Below are positions 24,691 through 32,328 of a stretch of DNA of 32,328 bases, one piece after another. Under the pieces are notes generated by a model. The model had not been told where the DNA came from. It saw nothing but the letters and a program-made list of their open reading frames with translations, and searched no databases. Each line of letters starts with the position of its first letter. Position 1 is the first letter of the stretch. The DNA comes from Limnohabitans sp. Rim8 (lineage in GTDB: Bacteria > Pseudomonadota > Gammaproteobacteria > Burkholderiales > Burkholderiaceae_C). The stretch lies in the NCBI GenBank assembly GCA_945897465.1, contig CAMDFK010000029.1, positions 1 through 32,328 of the forward strand, written 5' to 3'. Both the position numbers and the translations under genes were made by a program.

Positions 24691-26187
24691 ATGCATCATC
24701 TGCCGCCCTTCATCGCCCCATCCGAGCACCAGGATGCCGACAGCGCCTTGGCGCAAATTCAGCACATTTACCAGCACAGCGTGAACCACCTGCGCCAGGC
24801 CATGCGCGAGTTTGTGGCGGGTGCTGACATGGCGGGCACCCGGGTGCGGGCGTTCTACCCCTTTGTTCGGGTGCAGGTCAGCAGCGCCAGCCGCCAAAGC
24901 GCGGGGCTGGACAGCCGCCTGAGCTATGGCTTTGTGGCCGAGCCCGGCCGCTTCGAAACCACCCTCACCCGGCCTGACCTGTTTGCTTTTTACATCCGTG
25001 AGCAACTGGCGCTGCTGCTCAAAAACCACAGCACGAGCCTTCAGGTGGGCACCAGCAACCAGCCGATCCCGATCCACTTTTCATTTGCCGATGACGAGCA
25101 CATGGAAGGCAGCCTGAGCCCCGAGCGACAGGCCCAGATGCGCGAGGTGTTTGACCTGCCCGACCTGACCACCATGGACGACGGCATCGCCAACGGCACA
25201 CACGAGCCCGCCGCCTCCGAGGCGCGGCCGCTGTCGCTGTTCACTGCGCCGCGCATCGATTATTCGCTGCAGCGCCTGCGCCACTACACAGGCACCTCGC
25301 CGCGCTGGTTTCAGAACTATGTGCTGTTCACCAATTACCAGTTTTACATCGATGAGTTCATCGCCCTGGGCCACGCCGAAATGAACAACCCGGACAGCGA
25401 ATACATCGCCTTTGTCGAACCCGGCAACTTGGTCACCCGCCGTGTGGGCCTGGCAGCTGAGGACGTGGACGCGTTGGGGCAAACACCGCCGCGCCTGCCG
25501 CAAATGCCCGGCTACCACTTGGTGCGCAAGGGCCACAGCGGCATCACCATGGTCAACATTGGCGTGGGCCCGGCCAACGCCAAGACCATCACCGACCACA
25601 TCGCTGTGCTGCGCCCACATGCTTGGCTGATGCTGGGCCACTGCGCGGGCCTGCGCACCACACAGCTGCTGGGCGACTACGTGCTGGCCCACGCCTATGT
25701 GCGCGAAGACCATGTGTTAGACGAAGAACTGCCGCTTTGGGTCCCCATCCCGGCGTTGGCCGAGGTGCAGGTGGCGCTGGAGCGGGCCGTGTCCGAGGTC
25801 ACGGGTTGTCATGGGGCTGACCTCAAACGCCTGATGCGCACCGGCACCGTGGCCAGCACCGACAACCGCAACTGGGAACTGCTGCCCGACAACAAACCGC
25901 AGCGGCGCTTCAGCCAAAGCCGGGCCGTGGCGCTGGACATGGAAAGTGCCACGATTGCGGCCAACGGTTTTCGCTTTCGGGTGCCCTACGGCACCTTGCT
26001 GTGTGTGAGCGACAAACCCCTGCACGGCGAGATCAAGCTGCCCGGTATGGCCAACCACTTTTACCGCGAGCGGGTGAACCAGCATTTGCAAATCGGCATC
26101 CGCGCGGTGACGCTGCTGCGCGACGCAGGGCCCGAGCAACTGCACAGCCGCAAGCTGCGCAGCTTTGCCGAAGTGGCTTTCCAGTAA
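24691..26187 (+). CDS. amn: AMP nucleosidase
   Basis: Hydrolyses AMP to adenine and ribose 5-phosphate, regulating the adenylate pool; cytoplasmic. The 498 residues have the AMP-nucleosidase N-terminal domain (about 15-175, with RVRAFYPFVRVQVSS near 51) and the nucleoside phosphorylase-type catalytic domain: SGITMVNIGVGPANAKT (about 286-302), LMLGHCAGLR (about 315-324), the ribose-contacting ALDMESATIA and the late VSDKPLHGEIKLPGM. An AGGAC ribosome binding site precedes ATG 24691. It is followed by gshB after 48 bp, probably in one transcript. Confidence 0.95.
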   Translation: MHHLPPFIAPSEHQDADSALAQIQHIYQHSVNHLRQAMREFVAGADMAGTRVRAFYPFVRVQVSSASRQSAGLDSRLSYGFVAEPGRFETTLTRPDLFAFYIREQLALLLKNHSTSLQVGTSNQPIPIHFSFADDEHMEGSLSPERQAQMREVFDLPDLTTMDDGIANGTHEPAASEARPLSLFTAPRIDYSLQRLRHYTGTSPRWFQNYVLFTNYQFYIDEFIALGHAEMNNPDSEYIAFVEPGNLVTRRVGLAAEDVDALGQTPPRLPQMPGYHLVRKGHSGITMVNIGVGPANAKTITDHIAVLRPHAWLMLGHCAGLRTTQLLGDYVLAHAYVREDHVLDEELPLWVPIPALAEVQVALERAVSEVTGCHGADLKRLMRTGTVASTDNRNWELLPDNKPQRRFSQSRAVALDMESATIAANGFRFRVPYGTLLCVSDKPLHGEIKLPGMANHFYRERVNQHLQIGIRAVTLLRDAGPEQLHSRKLRSFAEVAFQ

Positions 26188-26235
26188 GACGCTCCGGCGT
26201 CACGGTTTTCACCTTTTTTGAGGCACAGTCCTGCC

Positions 26236-27177
26236 ATGCACATTCTTTTCATTGCCGACCCGCTCGAATCCTTCAAGATTTACAAAGACACCACCTTCGC
26301 CATGATGCGCGAAGCGCAAAAACGCGGCCACCAAGTGGTGGCCTGCCAGATGACCAATGTGCGCTGGCAGCGTGGCGAGGCCGTATCGGCCCAAGTTCGC
26401 CACATCACACTCACCGGGCAGCCGGACACGTGGTTCACCGAGACTTCTTCGAGCCGCGCCAACCTCAAGGACTTTGGCGCGGTCATCATGCGCACCGACC
26501 CGCCTTTTGACAGCGAATATTTCTACGCCACGCACCTGCTGAGCCAGGCCGAACGCGAAGGCGCCAAGGTCTTCAACAGCCCGGCCGCACTGCGCAACCA
26601 CCCCGAAAAGCTGGCGATTCTGGAGTTTCCGCAGTTCATCGCGCCGACCTTGGTCACGCGCAGCGAGTCTGACATCCGCGCCTTCCACGCCGAGCACGGC
26701 ACCATCATCTTGAAACCCCTGGACGGCATGGGCGGCACGGGCATCTTCAAGGTGGGTGCCGACGGCCTGAACCTGGGCGTGATCATCGAGACCCTCAACC
26801 AGGGCGGCGCACAAACCATCATGGTGCAAAAGTTTTTGCCCGGCATCGCACAAGGCGACAAGCGCGTGTTGTTGATCGGTGGCAAACCCGTGCCCTTTTG
26901 CCTGGCCCGCATCCCGCAAGGCGGCGAAGTGCGCGGTAACCTGGCCGCAGGCGGCAAGGGTGTGGCCCAACCGATTTCAGCGCGTGACCGCGAAATCGCC
27001 GAAGCCTTGGGCCCAATCCTCTTCGCACGCGGCCTGATGCTGGTGGGTCTGGACATCATTGGCGAGAGCCTCACCGAGATCAACGTGACCAGCCCCACCT
27101 GCTTTCAGGAAATCACCGACCAGATGGGCTGTGATGTGGCTGCGCTGTTTTGGGACTCGGTGGAAGCGGCGCTGTAA
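26236..27177 (+). CDS. gshB: Glutathione synthetase
   Basis: ATP-grasp ligase that adds glycine to gamma-glutamylcysteine, completing glutathione; cytoplasmic. The 313 residues include the N-terminal fold MHILFIADPLESFKIYKDTT, the MRTDPPFD substrate region (about 90-97), the ATP-binding loop KPLDGMGGTGIF (about 162-173), and the metal-binding end DIIGESLTEINVTSPT. I start at ATG 26236 because this gives the conserved N-terminus; a TTG at 26218 would add six non-conserved residues. It follows amn closely. gshA is not in the window, which is common where the two genes are separated. Confidence 0.95.
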   Translation: MHILFIADPLESFKIYKDTTFAMMREAQKRGHQVVACQMTNVRWQRGEAVSAQVRHITLTGQPDTWFTETSSSRANLKDFGAVIMRTDPPFDSEYFYATHLLSQAEREGAKVFNSPAALRNHPEKLAILEFPQFIAPTLVTRSESDIRAFHAEHGTIILKPLDGMGGTGIFKVGADGLNLGVIIETLNQGGAQTIMVQKFLPGIAQGDKRVLLIGGKPVPFCLARIPQGGEVRGNLAAGGKGVAQPISARDREIAEALGPILFARGLMLVGLDIIGESLTEINVTSPTCFQEITDQMGCDVAALFWDSVEAAL

Positions 27178-27194
27178 AGCCTCAACCCACAGAT

Positions 27195-27216
27195 TGAACC
27201 CCCCGCTACGGGTTCA
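27195..27216. terminator. Possible terminator stem-loop after gshB
   Basis: TGAACCC (27195-27201) and GGGTTCA (27210-27216) form a perfect 7-bp stem with an eight-base loop. It lies 17 bp after the gshB stop and 19 bp before the stop of the convergent small gene. There is no T-run on either strand, so function as a terminator is inferred from position and stem. Confidence 0.45.
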
Positions 27217-27235
27217 GATCGACGCTCTCAAAGTC

Positions 27236-27418
27236 TTACAAGCGCTTCCGCTCGAAGGCCTCCCAAGCCTTGTCCGTGTTCAAAGGCGCAGTCACGACCA
27301 CCAACACCTGTTCGGTCTCTCGGGTGTGGCCGGTGATGCCACCGCGCTGCACAAAGCCGATGAAGGTCACATCGGTGCAGGGTTTCCAGTGCAGTCGAGC
27401 AGTTGGCACAGGGTTCAA
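27236..27418 (-). CDS. Hypothetical small protein overlapping the CWC gene
   Basis: An open frame of 60 residues that I do not recognise. The sequence is protein-like rather than random (RLHWKPCTDVTFIGFVQRG, then ETEQVLVVVTAPLNTDKAWEAF): it has alternating hydrophobic strands and a predicted C-terminal helix. The only early start is TTG at 27418, which overlaps the TGA of the CWC gene (TTGA), consistent with translational coupling but also with a frameshift joining both frames. It is convergent with gshB. Confidence 0.4.
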   Translation of the reverse strand: MNPVPTARLHWKPCTDVTFIGFVQRGGITGHTRETEQVLVVVTAPLNTDKAWEAFERKRL

Positions 27419-27630
27419 GTCCTCACCGCCGGTTCAGTGGTCGCGCAGCGTTGGCAGATACAAGCTCGGTTGCGTGCCGCTTCGGGCACTTGTTTCAGCA
27501 ATTCGGCGTCGAACTGAACCAGCGTGCACCAGCAGGGCTCTGTGACCGCTTGGTCACCGCAAGCCATGGCGCACGCATTGGGCTGCCCGCACAAGGGGCA
27601 GCGGCAAGGGTCAAGTTCAGGCAGGGTCAT
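27415..27630 (-). CDS. Cysteine-rich CWC-family protein
   Basis: A 71-residue protein of the Cys_rich_CWC family, function unknown. Cysteines occur as CRCPLCGQPNACAMACG near the start (residues 9-25), then the family-naming CWC (33-35), and CICQRC near the end (about 57-62). Such spacing suggests a metal-binding knuckle, probably zinc. ATG 27630 follows an AAGGA-like ribosome binding site located around the stop of the preceding small membrane-protein gene, 11 bp away. It is likely cotranscribed with that gene. Confidence 0.8.
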   Translation of the reverse strand: MTLPELDPCRCPLCGQPNACAMACGDQAVTEPCWCTLVQFDAELLKQVPEAARNRACICQRCATTEPAVRT

Positions 27631-27641
27631 GAAAAGAAGGC

Positions 27642-27875
27642 TCAGTCCTTGCCCTGGCGGCGGCGCTGCGTGTCACGCCACAGGCGAATGGCCAGCACCA
27701 CCATGGGCATGGTGTGTAAGAAGAAATCAAAAATGTCGATGGGTTTGCTCAAGCTGCCTTGCAGGAGCATGCGCCACTTCTCGACCAAATGCGGCTCGGG
27801 CATAAACGGGGCCCCCGCCAAGTAAACGGCAATGCCCACAAGCCACAACATCGGAATCCGGTCTATCCAGCGCAT
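27642..27875 (-). CDS. Small inner-membrane protein of unknown function
   Basis: A 77-residue protein with two hydrophobic segments (PMLWLVGIAVYLAGAPF, about 7-23, and FFLHTMPMVVLAIRLW, about 51-66) joined by a loop with PEPHLVEKWRMLLQG. Similar short proteins occur widely in Burkholderiales, and some database entries call them RND-transporter related, without experimental support that I know of. I chose ATG 27875 because a clear AGGAG lies upstream of it; an earlier in-frame ATG at 27908 lacks one. It is followed by the CWC gene. Confidence 0.7.
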   Translation of the reverse strand: MRWIDRIPMLWLVGIAVYLAGAPFMPEPHLVEKWRMLLQGSLSKPIDIFDFFLHTMPMVVLAIRLWRDTQRRRQGKD

Positions 27876-27931
27876 CGCGCACTCCTGAAAACCCTTATTT
27901 TCAGGCATGCCCGGTGCCGCAACGCATGACC

Positions 27932-27961
27932 CACAACAAAACGGCGCCCGAAGGAGCCGTT
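27932..27961 (-). terminator. Rho-independent terminator after malate synthase G
   Basis: On the minus strand AACGGC pairs with GCCGTT around a ten-base centre (stem-loop 27940-27961), directly followed by a T-rich tail (TTTTGTTG, the complement of 27933-27940). It lies 26 bp beyond the glcB stop and before the small-gene operon, so it should end glcB transcription. Confidence 0.72.
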
Positions 27962-27987
27962 CTTCAAAGTGACAGACCTGCTCAAAA

Positions 27988-30219
27988 TCAGGCCGCTTTG
28001 ACCTTCAAGCGCCAAGCGTGCAGCAGCGGCTCGGTGTAGCCGCTGGGTTGCGCCTTGCCTTTGAAGACCAGGTCACAAGCCGCTTTGTAGGCCGCCGACT
28101 TGGCAAAGTTACCGGCCATGGGCTGGTACGCCGCGTCGCCCGCGTTTTGTGCATCGACCACCGCAGCCATGCGCTCCATGGTCTGCTTGACCTGCTTTTC
28201 GGTCACCACGCCGTGCTGCATCCAGTTGGCCATGTGCTGGCTGCTGATGCGCAGCGTGGCGCGGTCTTCCATCAGGCCCACGCCGTTGATGTCGGGCACT
28301 TTGGAGCAGCCCACGCCTTGGTCCACCCAGCGCACCACATAACCCAAGATGCCTTGGGCGTTGTTGTCGAGTTCTTTTTGCTTGTCTTCTTCGGACCAGT
28401 TGGCGGCGTCTTTGGCAACCACAGGGAACTGCAACAAAGCGTTGAGCGTGTCTTCGCGCAATTGTTTCGGGTCTTGCTTGGCAACCGCTTTTTCCATCTG
28501 CTTTTGCAGCGCGGAGACATGAACTTGGTGGTAGTGCATGGCGTGCAGCGTGGCGGCCGTGGGGCTGGGCACCCAAGCCGTGTTGGCACCAGCCATAGGG
28601 TGGCCAATTTTGGCTTTCAACATGTCGGCCATCAGGTCGGGCATGGCCCACATGCCTTTGCCGATCTGGGCACGGCCGCGCAAGCCGCAGGCCAGGCCCA
28701 CGTTGACGTTGTTCTTCTCGTAAGCGCCCAGCCAGGTGCTGTTCTTGATGTCGCCCTTGCGCATGACGGGACCGGCCAACATGCAGGTGTGCATCTCGTC
28801 GCCGGTGCGGTCCAAGAAGCCTGTATTGATGAAGGCCACGCGGCTCTTGGCGGCAGCGATACAGGCTTTCAAGTTGGCGCTGGTGCGGCGCTCTTCGTCC
28901 ATGATGCCCAGCTTGACGGTGGAGGGCTTCATGCCAATGACTTTTTCGACGCGGCCAAACAGCTCGTCGGCGAACGCGACTTCGGCGGGGCCGTGCATTT
29001 TGGGCTTGACGATGTAGACGCTGCCGGTGCGGCTGTTGCGCAGGGGGTGCGAGGATTTTTTCTGCAGGTCCACCAGCGCGCAGGTCACGGTGACCATCGC
29101 GTCCAAGATGCCTTCAGGAATCTCTTTGGTGCTGCCGTCGGCGGTTTTGTAGAGGATGGCGGGGTTGCTCATCAGGTGACCGACGTTGCGCACAAACATG
29201 AGCGAGCGGCCGTGCAGCTTGACGCTGCCCTTACCCGCGGGTTTGGTGTACGCGCGGTCACCGTTCATGGTGCGGGTGAAGGTCTTGCCGCCCTTGTGCA
29301 CTTCTTCGCTCAGGGTGCCTTGCAAGATGCCCAGCCAGTTGGCATAGGCCAGCACTTTGTCTTCGGCGTCCACTGCGGCGACCGAGTCTTCAAGGTCAAG
29401 GATGGTGGACAAAGCGCTTTCAGCGATCAGGTCGGACACGCCCGCCGGGTCGGTTTGGCCAATGGGCGTGCTCTTGTTGATTTGCAGGTCGAGGTGCAGG
29501 CCGTTGTGCACGAACAGCACCGAAGCCGGGGCCTTGGCGTCACCGGTGTAGCCCACGAACTGCTTGGCATCGGCCAAGGTGGTGTTCTTGCCGCTGGCCA
29601 GAGTCACCACCAGCTTGCCCGCTTTCACGGCGTAACCCTTGCTGCCCACGTGCGAACCGGTTTTCAGAGGTGCGCAGCGGTCGAGCACGTTGCGGCAGTA
29701 GTCGATGACTTTGGCGCCGCGTTGGGGGTTGTAGCCCGAGCCTTTTTCACAGCCATCGGCTTCGCTGATCGCGTCTGTGCCGTACAGCGCGTCATACAAG
29801 CTGCCCCAACGGGCGTTGGCGGCGTTCAGGGCGTAACGGGCATTCAAAATGGGCACAACCAGCTGAGGGCCCGCCAGCTTGGCCAGTTCGGCGTCCACGT
29901 TGGCGGTGGTGGCTTGGGCGTTGCGGGGCTCAGGCACCAGGTAACCGATTTGCGACAAAAACTTGCGGTAGGCCTTCATGGCCTTGCCTTCGGCCACGGG
30001 GCCGGGGTTGGCGGTGTGCCATTCGTCCATGGCGGTCTGGATGCGGTCGCGCTCGGCCAGCAAGGCGATGTTTTTCGGAGCCAGGTCGGCCACGATGTCG
30101 TTGAAGCCTTTCCAGAACTTGTCTTTGTCCACGCCAGTGGCGGGCAGCATCTGGTCGTTGATGAAGCTCAGCAGTGGGTTGGCCACTTGCAGGTTATGAA
30201 TCGCGGTGCGTGCAGTCAT
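27988..30219 (-). CDS. glcB: Malate synthase G
   Basis: Condenses glyoxylate with acetyl-CoA to malate, in the glyoxylate shunt or for growth on glycolate. The 743 residues match the large single-chain G isoform (about 720-730 in relatives) rather than the shorter A isoform. Recognisable parts: the [18 protein letters not shown] segment, the [12 protein letters not shown] stretch, [14 protein letters not shown] (magnesium-site aspartate) and [26 protein letters not shown] start at ATG 30219 ([16 protein letters not shown]); the open frame upstream to 30300 lies in the promoter region. A terminator follows, so it is a single-gene transcript. Isocitrate lyase is not in the window. Confidence 0.97.
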   Translation of the reverse strand: MTARTAIHNLQVANPLLSFINDQMLPATGVDKDKFWKGFNDIVADLAPKNIALLAERDRIQTAMDEWHTANPGPVAEGKAMKAYRKFLSQIGYLVPEPRNAQATTANVDAELAKLAGPQLVVPILNARYALNAANARWGSLYDALYGTDAISEADGCEKGSGYNPQRGAKVIDYCRNVLDRCAPLKTGSHVGSKGYAVKAGKLVVTLASGKNTTLADAKQFVGYTGDAKAPASVLFVHNGLHLDLQINKSTPIGQTDPAGVSDLIAESALSTILDLEDSVAAVDAEDKVLAYANWLGILQGTLSEEVHKGGKTFTRTMNGDRAYTKPAGKGSVKLHGRSLMFVRNVGHLMSNPAILYKTADGSTKEIPEGILDAMVTVTCALVDLQKKSSHPLRNSRTGSVYIVKPKMHGPAEVAFADELFGRVEKVIGMKPSTVKLGIMDEERRTSANLKACIAAAKSRVAFINTGFLDRTGDEMHTCMLAGPVMRKGDIKNSTWLGAYEKNNVNVGLACGLRGRAQIGKGMWAMPDLMADMLKAKIGHPMAGANTAWVPSPTAATLHAMHYHQVHVSALQKQMEKAVAKQDPKQLREDTLNALLQFPVVAKDAANWSEEDKQKELDNNAQGILGYVVRWVDQGVGCSKVPDINGVGLMEDRATLRISSQHMANWMQHGVVTEKQVKQTMERMAAVVDAQNAGDAAYQPMAGNFAKSAAYKAACDLVFKGKAQPSGYTEPLLHAWRLKVKAA

Positions 30220-30308
30220 GAAAACCTCTGGGGTCAAGTCAAAAAAACGGGGATAAGCCCAGTGCGCTGGCAAACAGATGCACGCAGGCCAAAGTGACAA
30301 AGCACTCT

Positions 30309-30322
30309 ATTCTAAATTTAGA
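30309..30322 (-). promoter_or_regulatory. Palindrome overlapping a possible glcB -10
   Basis: TCTAAATTTAGA (30311-30322) is a perfect 12-bp palindrome in the divergent gap between glcB and the HMG-CoA lyase gene. On the minus strand TAGAAT (complement of 30309-30314) is a good -10 candidate for glcB, with a leader of about 80 bases, though no -35 at normal spacing is convincing. A regulator bound to the palindrome would cover this promoter. Confidence 0.4.
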
Positions 30323-30427
30323 CGCAGATAAACCCGCGAAAACTTCATTGACCCATGACTTTTAAGCACAAATCACGGCCAGGATGGGCTTGATGGAACT
30401 GGCCGCGCACTGAGGTTTAATTCAGGC

Positions 30428-31357
30428 ATGACACGTCCATCAAGTCCTGAAATACTGATCAGCGAAGTCGGCCCACGCGATGGCCTGCAATCGGTCAAAG
30501 CCACCATGCCCACCGCCGACAAACTGCGCTGGATCGACGCGCTGGCCGCCGCAGGCTTGCGCGAGATTGAAGTCGCCTCGTTTGTGCCCGCCCATCTCTT
30601 GCCGCAAATGGCCGATGCCGCGCAGGTGGTGCAGCACGCACTGCGCCACAGCAGCGTGCGGGTGATGGCCTTGGTGCCCAACTTGCGCGGCGCAAAAGCG
30701 GCGCTGAAGGCCGGGGCGCAAAAGATCACGCTGCCCGTGTCGGCCAGCCCCGCGCATTCCCTGGCCAATGTGCGCAAAACGCCCGAAGCCATGGTCGAAG
30801 AAGTGCGGGCCGTTTTGCGGCTGCGCGACGACGTCGCACCCGGCGTGCCGGTGGAGGTGGGCATGTCCACCTCCTTTGGTTGCACCCTGCAGGGCTTGGT
30901 GCCCGAAGGCGATGTGCTGCGCCTGGCGGTTCAACTGGCGCAAGCAGGTGTGAACGAGATCGGCCTGTCGGACACCACCGGCATGGGCAACCCGGCGCAG
31001 GTCACGCGCTTATTCAAAGCCCTGTTCAACGAGATTGGCCCCTTGACGGGCGCGGCCCACATGCACAACACCCGGGGCTTGGGACTGGCCAATTGCCTGG
31101 CCGCTTACGAGGCGGGCGTGCGCACCTTCGACAGCTCGCTGGGCGGCCTGGGCGGCTGCCCCTATGCGCCCGGCGCTTCAGGCAATGTGGTGACCGAAGA
31201 CCTGGTCTTCATGTTCGAGGCCATGGGCGTGAACACCGGCATCGACCTGGTCCGGCTCATGGCGGCTCGTGCGCCGCTCCAAGCCGGGCTGCCTGGCGAG
31301 CCGCTGTATGGCATGACGCCTGAAGCAGGTTTGCCCAAAGGGTGGCCCACCCCTTAA
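30428..31357 (+). CDS. Hydroxymethylglutaryl-CoA lyase family protein
   Basis: Splits 3-hydroxy-3-methylglutaryl-CoA into acetoacetate and acetyl-CoA, the last step of leucine breakdown, or a close analogue such as citramalyl-CoA cleavage. The 309 residues form the HMGL TIM barrel with EVGPRDGLQ (13-21, catalytic R17 and D18), the metal-binding H211 and H213 in HMHNTRGLGLAN, and the mobile catalytic loop GGLGGCPYAPGASGN with C244. All lyase active-site residues are present. The other leucine genes (liu cluster) are not adjacent, so the physiological substrate is less certain than the family. It is followed by a LysR gene on the same strand. Confidence 0.9.
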   Translation: MTRPSSPEILISEVGPRDGLQSVKATMPTADKLRWIDALAAAGLREIEVASFVPAHLLPQMADAAQVVQHALRHSSVRVMALVPNLRGAKAALKAGAQKITLPVSASPAHSLANVRKTPEAMVEEVRAVLRLRDDVAPGVPVEVGMSTSFGCTLQGLVPEGDVLRLAVQLAQAGVNEIGLSDTTGMGNPAQVTRLFKALFNEIGPLTGAAHMHNTRGLGLANCLAAYEAGVRTFDSSLGGLGGCPYAPGASGNVVTEDLVFMFEAMGVNTGIDLVRLMAARAPLQAGLPGEPLYGMTPEAGLPKGWPTP

Positions 31358-31410
31358 ACGCACGGTTATCGCATCAATCAAGCGCCACAATGACCGCATT
31401 GCAACCTTGA

Positions 31411-31426
31411 ACCCGCATAATCGGGT
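31411..31426 (+). promoter_or_regulatory. Small inverted repeat around a -10-like hexamer before the LysR gene
   Basis: ACCCG-CATAAT-CGGGT (31411-31426) has perfect 5-bp arms around CATAAT. The gene starts only a few bases later (31430) with no visible ribosome binding site. If CATAAT is the -10, transcription would begin almost at the ATG. The palindrome could also be a self-binding site. Confidence 0.35.
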
Positions 31427-31429
31427 CAC

Positions 31430-32328
31430 ATGGACAAGCTCAAAGCCTTCGAAACCTTTGCCTCGGTTGCCACCAAAGGCAGCCTGACCGCTGCAGCCCG
31501 GGCCGAGGGTGTGGCCCCGGCCATCATCGGCCGCAGGCTCGATGCGCTGGAGGAAAGCTTGGGCGTCAAGCTCTTGGTGCGCACCACACGGCGCATCACC
31601 TTGACCCACGAAGGCAGCGCTTTTTTGGAAGATTGTCAGCGACTGCTCTCGGATGTGGCCAATGCCGAAGCCAGTGTGTCGGCAGGCGGCGTCAAGGCCA
31701 GCGGCCATTTGCGCATCACCGCCCCAGCCGGGTTTGGCAGGCGCCATGTGGCCCCTTTGGTGCCGCGTTTTCAGGAACTGCACCCCGATGTCACGATCTC
31801 GCTCAACCTCAGCGACCGTGTGGTCGACCTGGCCGCCGAAGGCTTTGACTGCGCGGTGCGTGTGGGCGACCTGCCCGACTCTTCGCTGGTGAGTGTGCGC
31901 ATGGCCGACAACCGCCGCCTGTGCGTGGCCACCCCAGCTTATTTGGCGCGGCGGGGCACACCCTTGCAGCCTTCGGACTTGCTGCAACACGACTGCCTGA
32001 CCTTGTCGAGCGATGCTTCGCAGACCCGGGGCTGGGCCTTTCGCAACCCCGCGCAAGGCCAGGACGTGGTGCACCTTCGCCCGGGCGGGCCACTCGACTG
32101 CTCAGACGGACAGGTGCTGCACGACTGGTGTCTGGCCGGTTACGGCATCGCTTGGCGCAGCACCTGGGAAGTGGAGGGTGAAATCCGCTCGGGTCAATTG
32201 GTGGCGGTGCTGGAAGATTTTGCGGCGCCCCCGAACGGGATTTTTGTGGTGTTTTCCCAGCGCAAGCATTTGCCGCTGCGTGTGCGCTTGTGGATCGACC
32301 ACCTGAAACACCATTACGCGCAACCCGG
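31430..32328 (+). CDS. LysR-family transcriptional regulator (3' end outside the window)
   Basis: DNA-binding regulator with a small-molecule sensing domain. The frame stays open from ATG 31430 to the window end, 299 codons, close to the full family length of about 300, so only the very end is missing. Residues 1-60 are the winged helix-turn-helix (LKAFETFASVATKGSLTAAARAEGVAPAIIGRRLDALEESLGVKLL); from about 88 the periplasmic-binding-like effector domain begins (GHLRITAPAGFGRRHVAPLV), of the group often called AaeR/CrgA-like. It follows the HMG-CoA lyase gene by 72 bp and may control it or genes further on. Target and effector are unknown. Confidence 0.92.
   Translation, partial: MDKLKAFETFASVATKGSLTAAARAEGVAPAIIGRRLDALEESLGVKLLVRTTRRITLTHEGSAFLEDCQRLLSDVANAEASVSAGGVKASGHLRITAPAGFGRRHVAPLVPRFQELHPDVTISLNLSDRVVDLAAEGFDCAVRVGDLPDSSLVSVRMADNRRLCVATPAYLARRGTPLQPSDLLQHDCLTLSSDASQTRGWAFRNPAQGQDVVHLRPGGPLDCSDGQVLHDWCLAGYGIAWRSTWEVEGEIRSGQLVAVLEDFAAPPNGIFVVFSQRKHLPLRVRLWIDHLKHHYAQP

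Noticed and set aside
28018-30297. A 759-residue open frame antisense to malate synthase G
   Set aside because: It mirrors glcB almost exactly. Its product is rich in Gly, Val and His with no domain, as expected for the complement of a GC-rich gene.

Overview
The window looks like a piece of a betaproteobacterial chromosome, most likely Burkholderiales and probably Comamonadaceae. The sequence is GC-rich. The gene set fits that group: argB next to slmA, a phasin with a TetR regulator, a fused isobutyryl-CoA mutase, a BKACE enzyme, malate synthase G and a three-domain amide/peptide transport locus. There are no rRNA or tRNA genes, no CRISPR array and no complete insertion sequence. Most of it reads as ordinary housekeeping and catabolic chromosome.

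Layout. 1-2381 (+): the end of a type I secretion adaptor (HlyD family, cut by the window edge) coupled to a TolC-type outer membrane channel. 2415-6318 (-): rfbB, rfbD, argB and slmA, that is two dTDP-rhamnose enzymes, arginine biosynthesis and a nucleoid-occlusion type TetR protein. 6433-7635 (+): a polyhydroxyalkanoate granule protein and a TetR regulator. 7662-8960 (-): bactofilin and type III pantothenate kinase. 9175-17255 (-): a six-gene run with a binding protein, two permeases, a double ATPase, an M81 (MlrC-like) metallopeptidase and an amidase; a second amidase is divergent at 17414 (+). 18870-19304 (-): a rhodanese. 19500-22790 (+): icmF. 22902-23545 (+): a VapBC toxin-antitoxin pair. 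23549-24481 (-): BKACE. 24691-27177 (+): AMP nucleosidase and glutathione synthetase. 27236-27875 (-): three small genes. 27988-30219 (-): malate synthase G. 30428-31357 (+): HMG-CoA lyase family enzyme. 31430-end (+): a LysR regulator cut by the edge.

The most unusual feature is a short palindromic repeat family in the rhamnose genes. One array (4982-5094) forms the leader of rfbD, directly upstream of its ribosome binding site and TTG start. A second array, two 63-bp units, sits inside the rfbB reading frame (5825-5953) and is translated as 43 extra residues without breaking the frame. The rfbB insert is bracketed by exact 9-bp direct repeats, and removing insert plus one repeat copy removes exactly 48 codons. 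This resembles the protein-inserting palindromic elements known from Rickettsia, but in a betaproteobacterial gene.

Other points are a palindromic operator set overlapping the vapBC promoter, a perfect TTGACGT-N2-ACGTCAA site just upstream of icmF, and the amidase / M81 peptidase / ABC importer locus, which looks like an uptake-and-hydrolysis system for an unidentified amide or peptide. Several genes (icmF, HMG-CoA lyase, BKACE, malate synthase) suggest an organism that lives on organic acids and branched-chain compounds.
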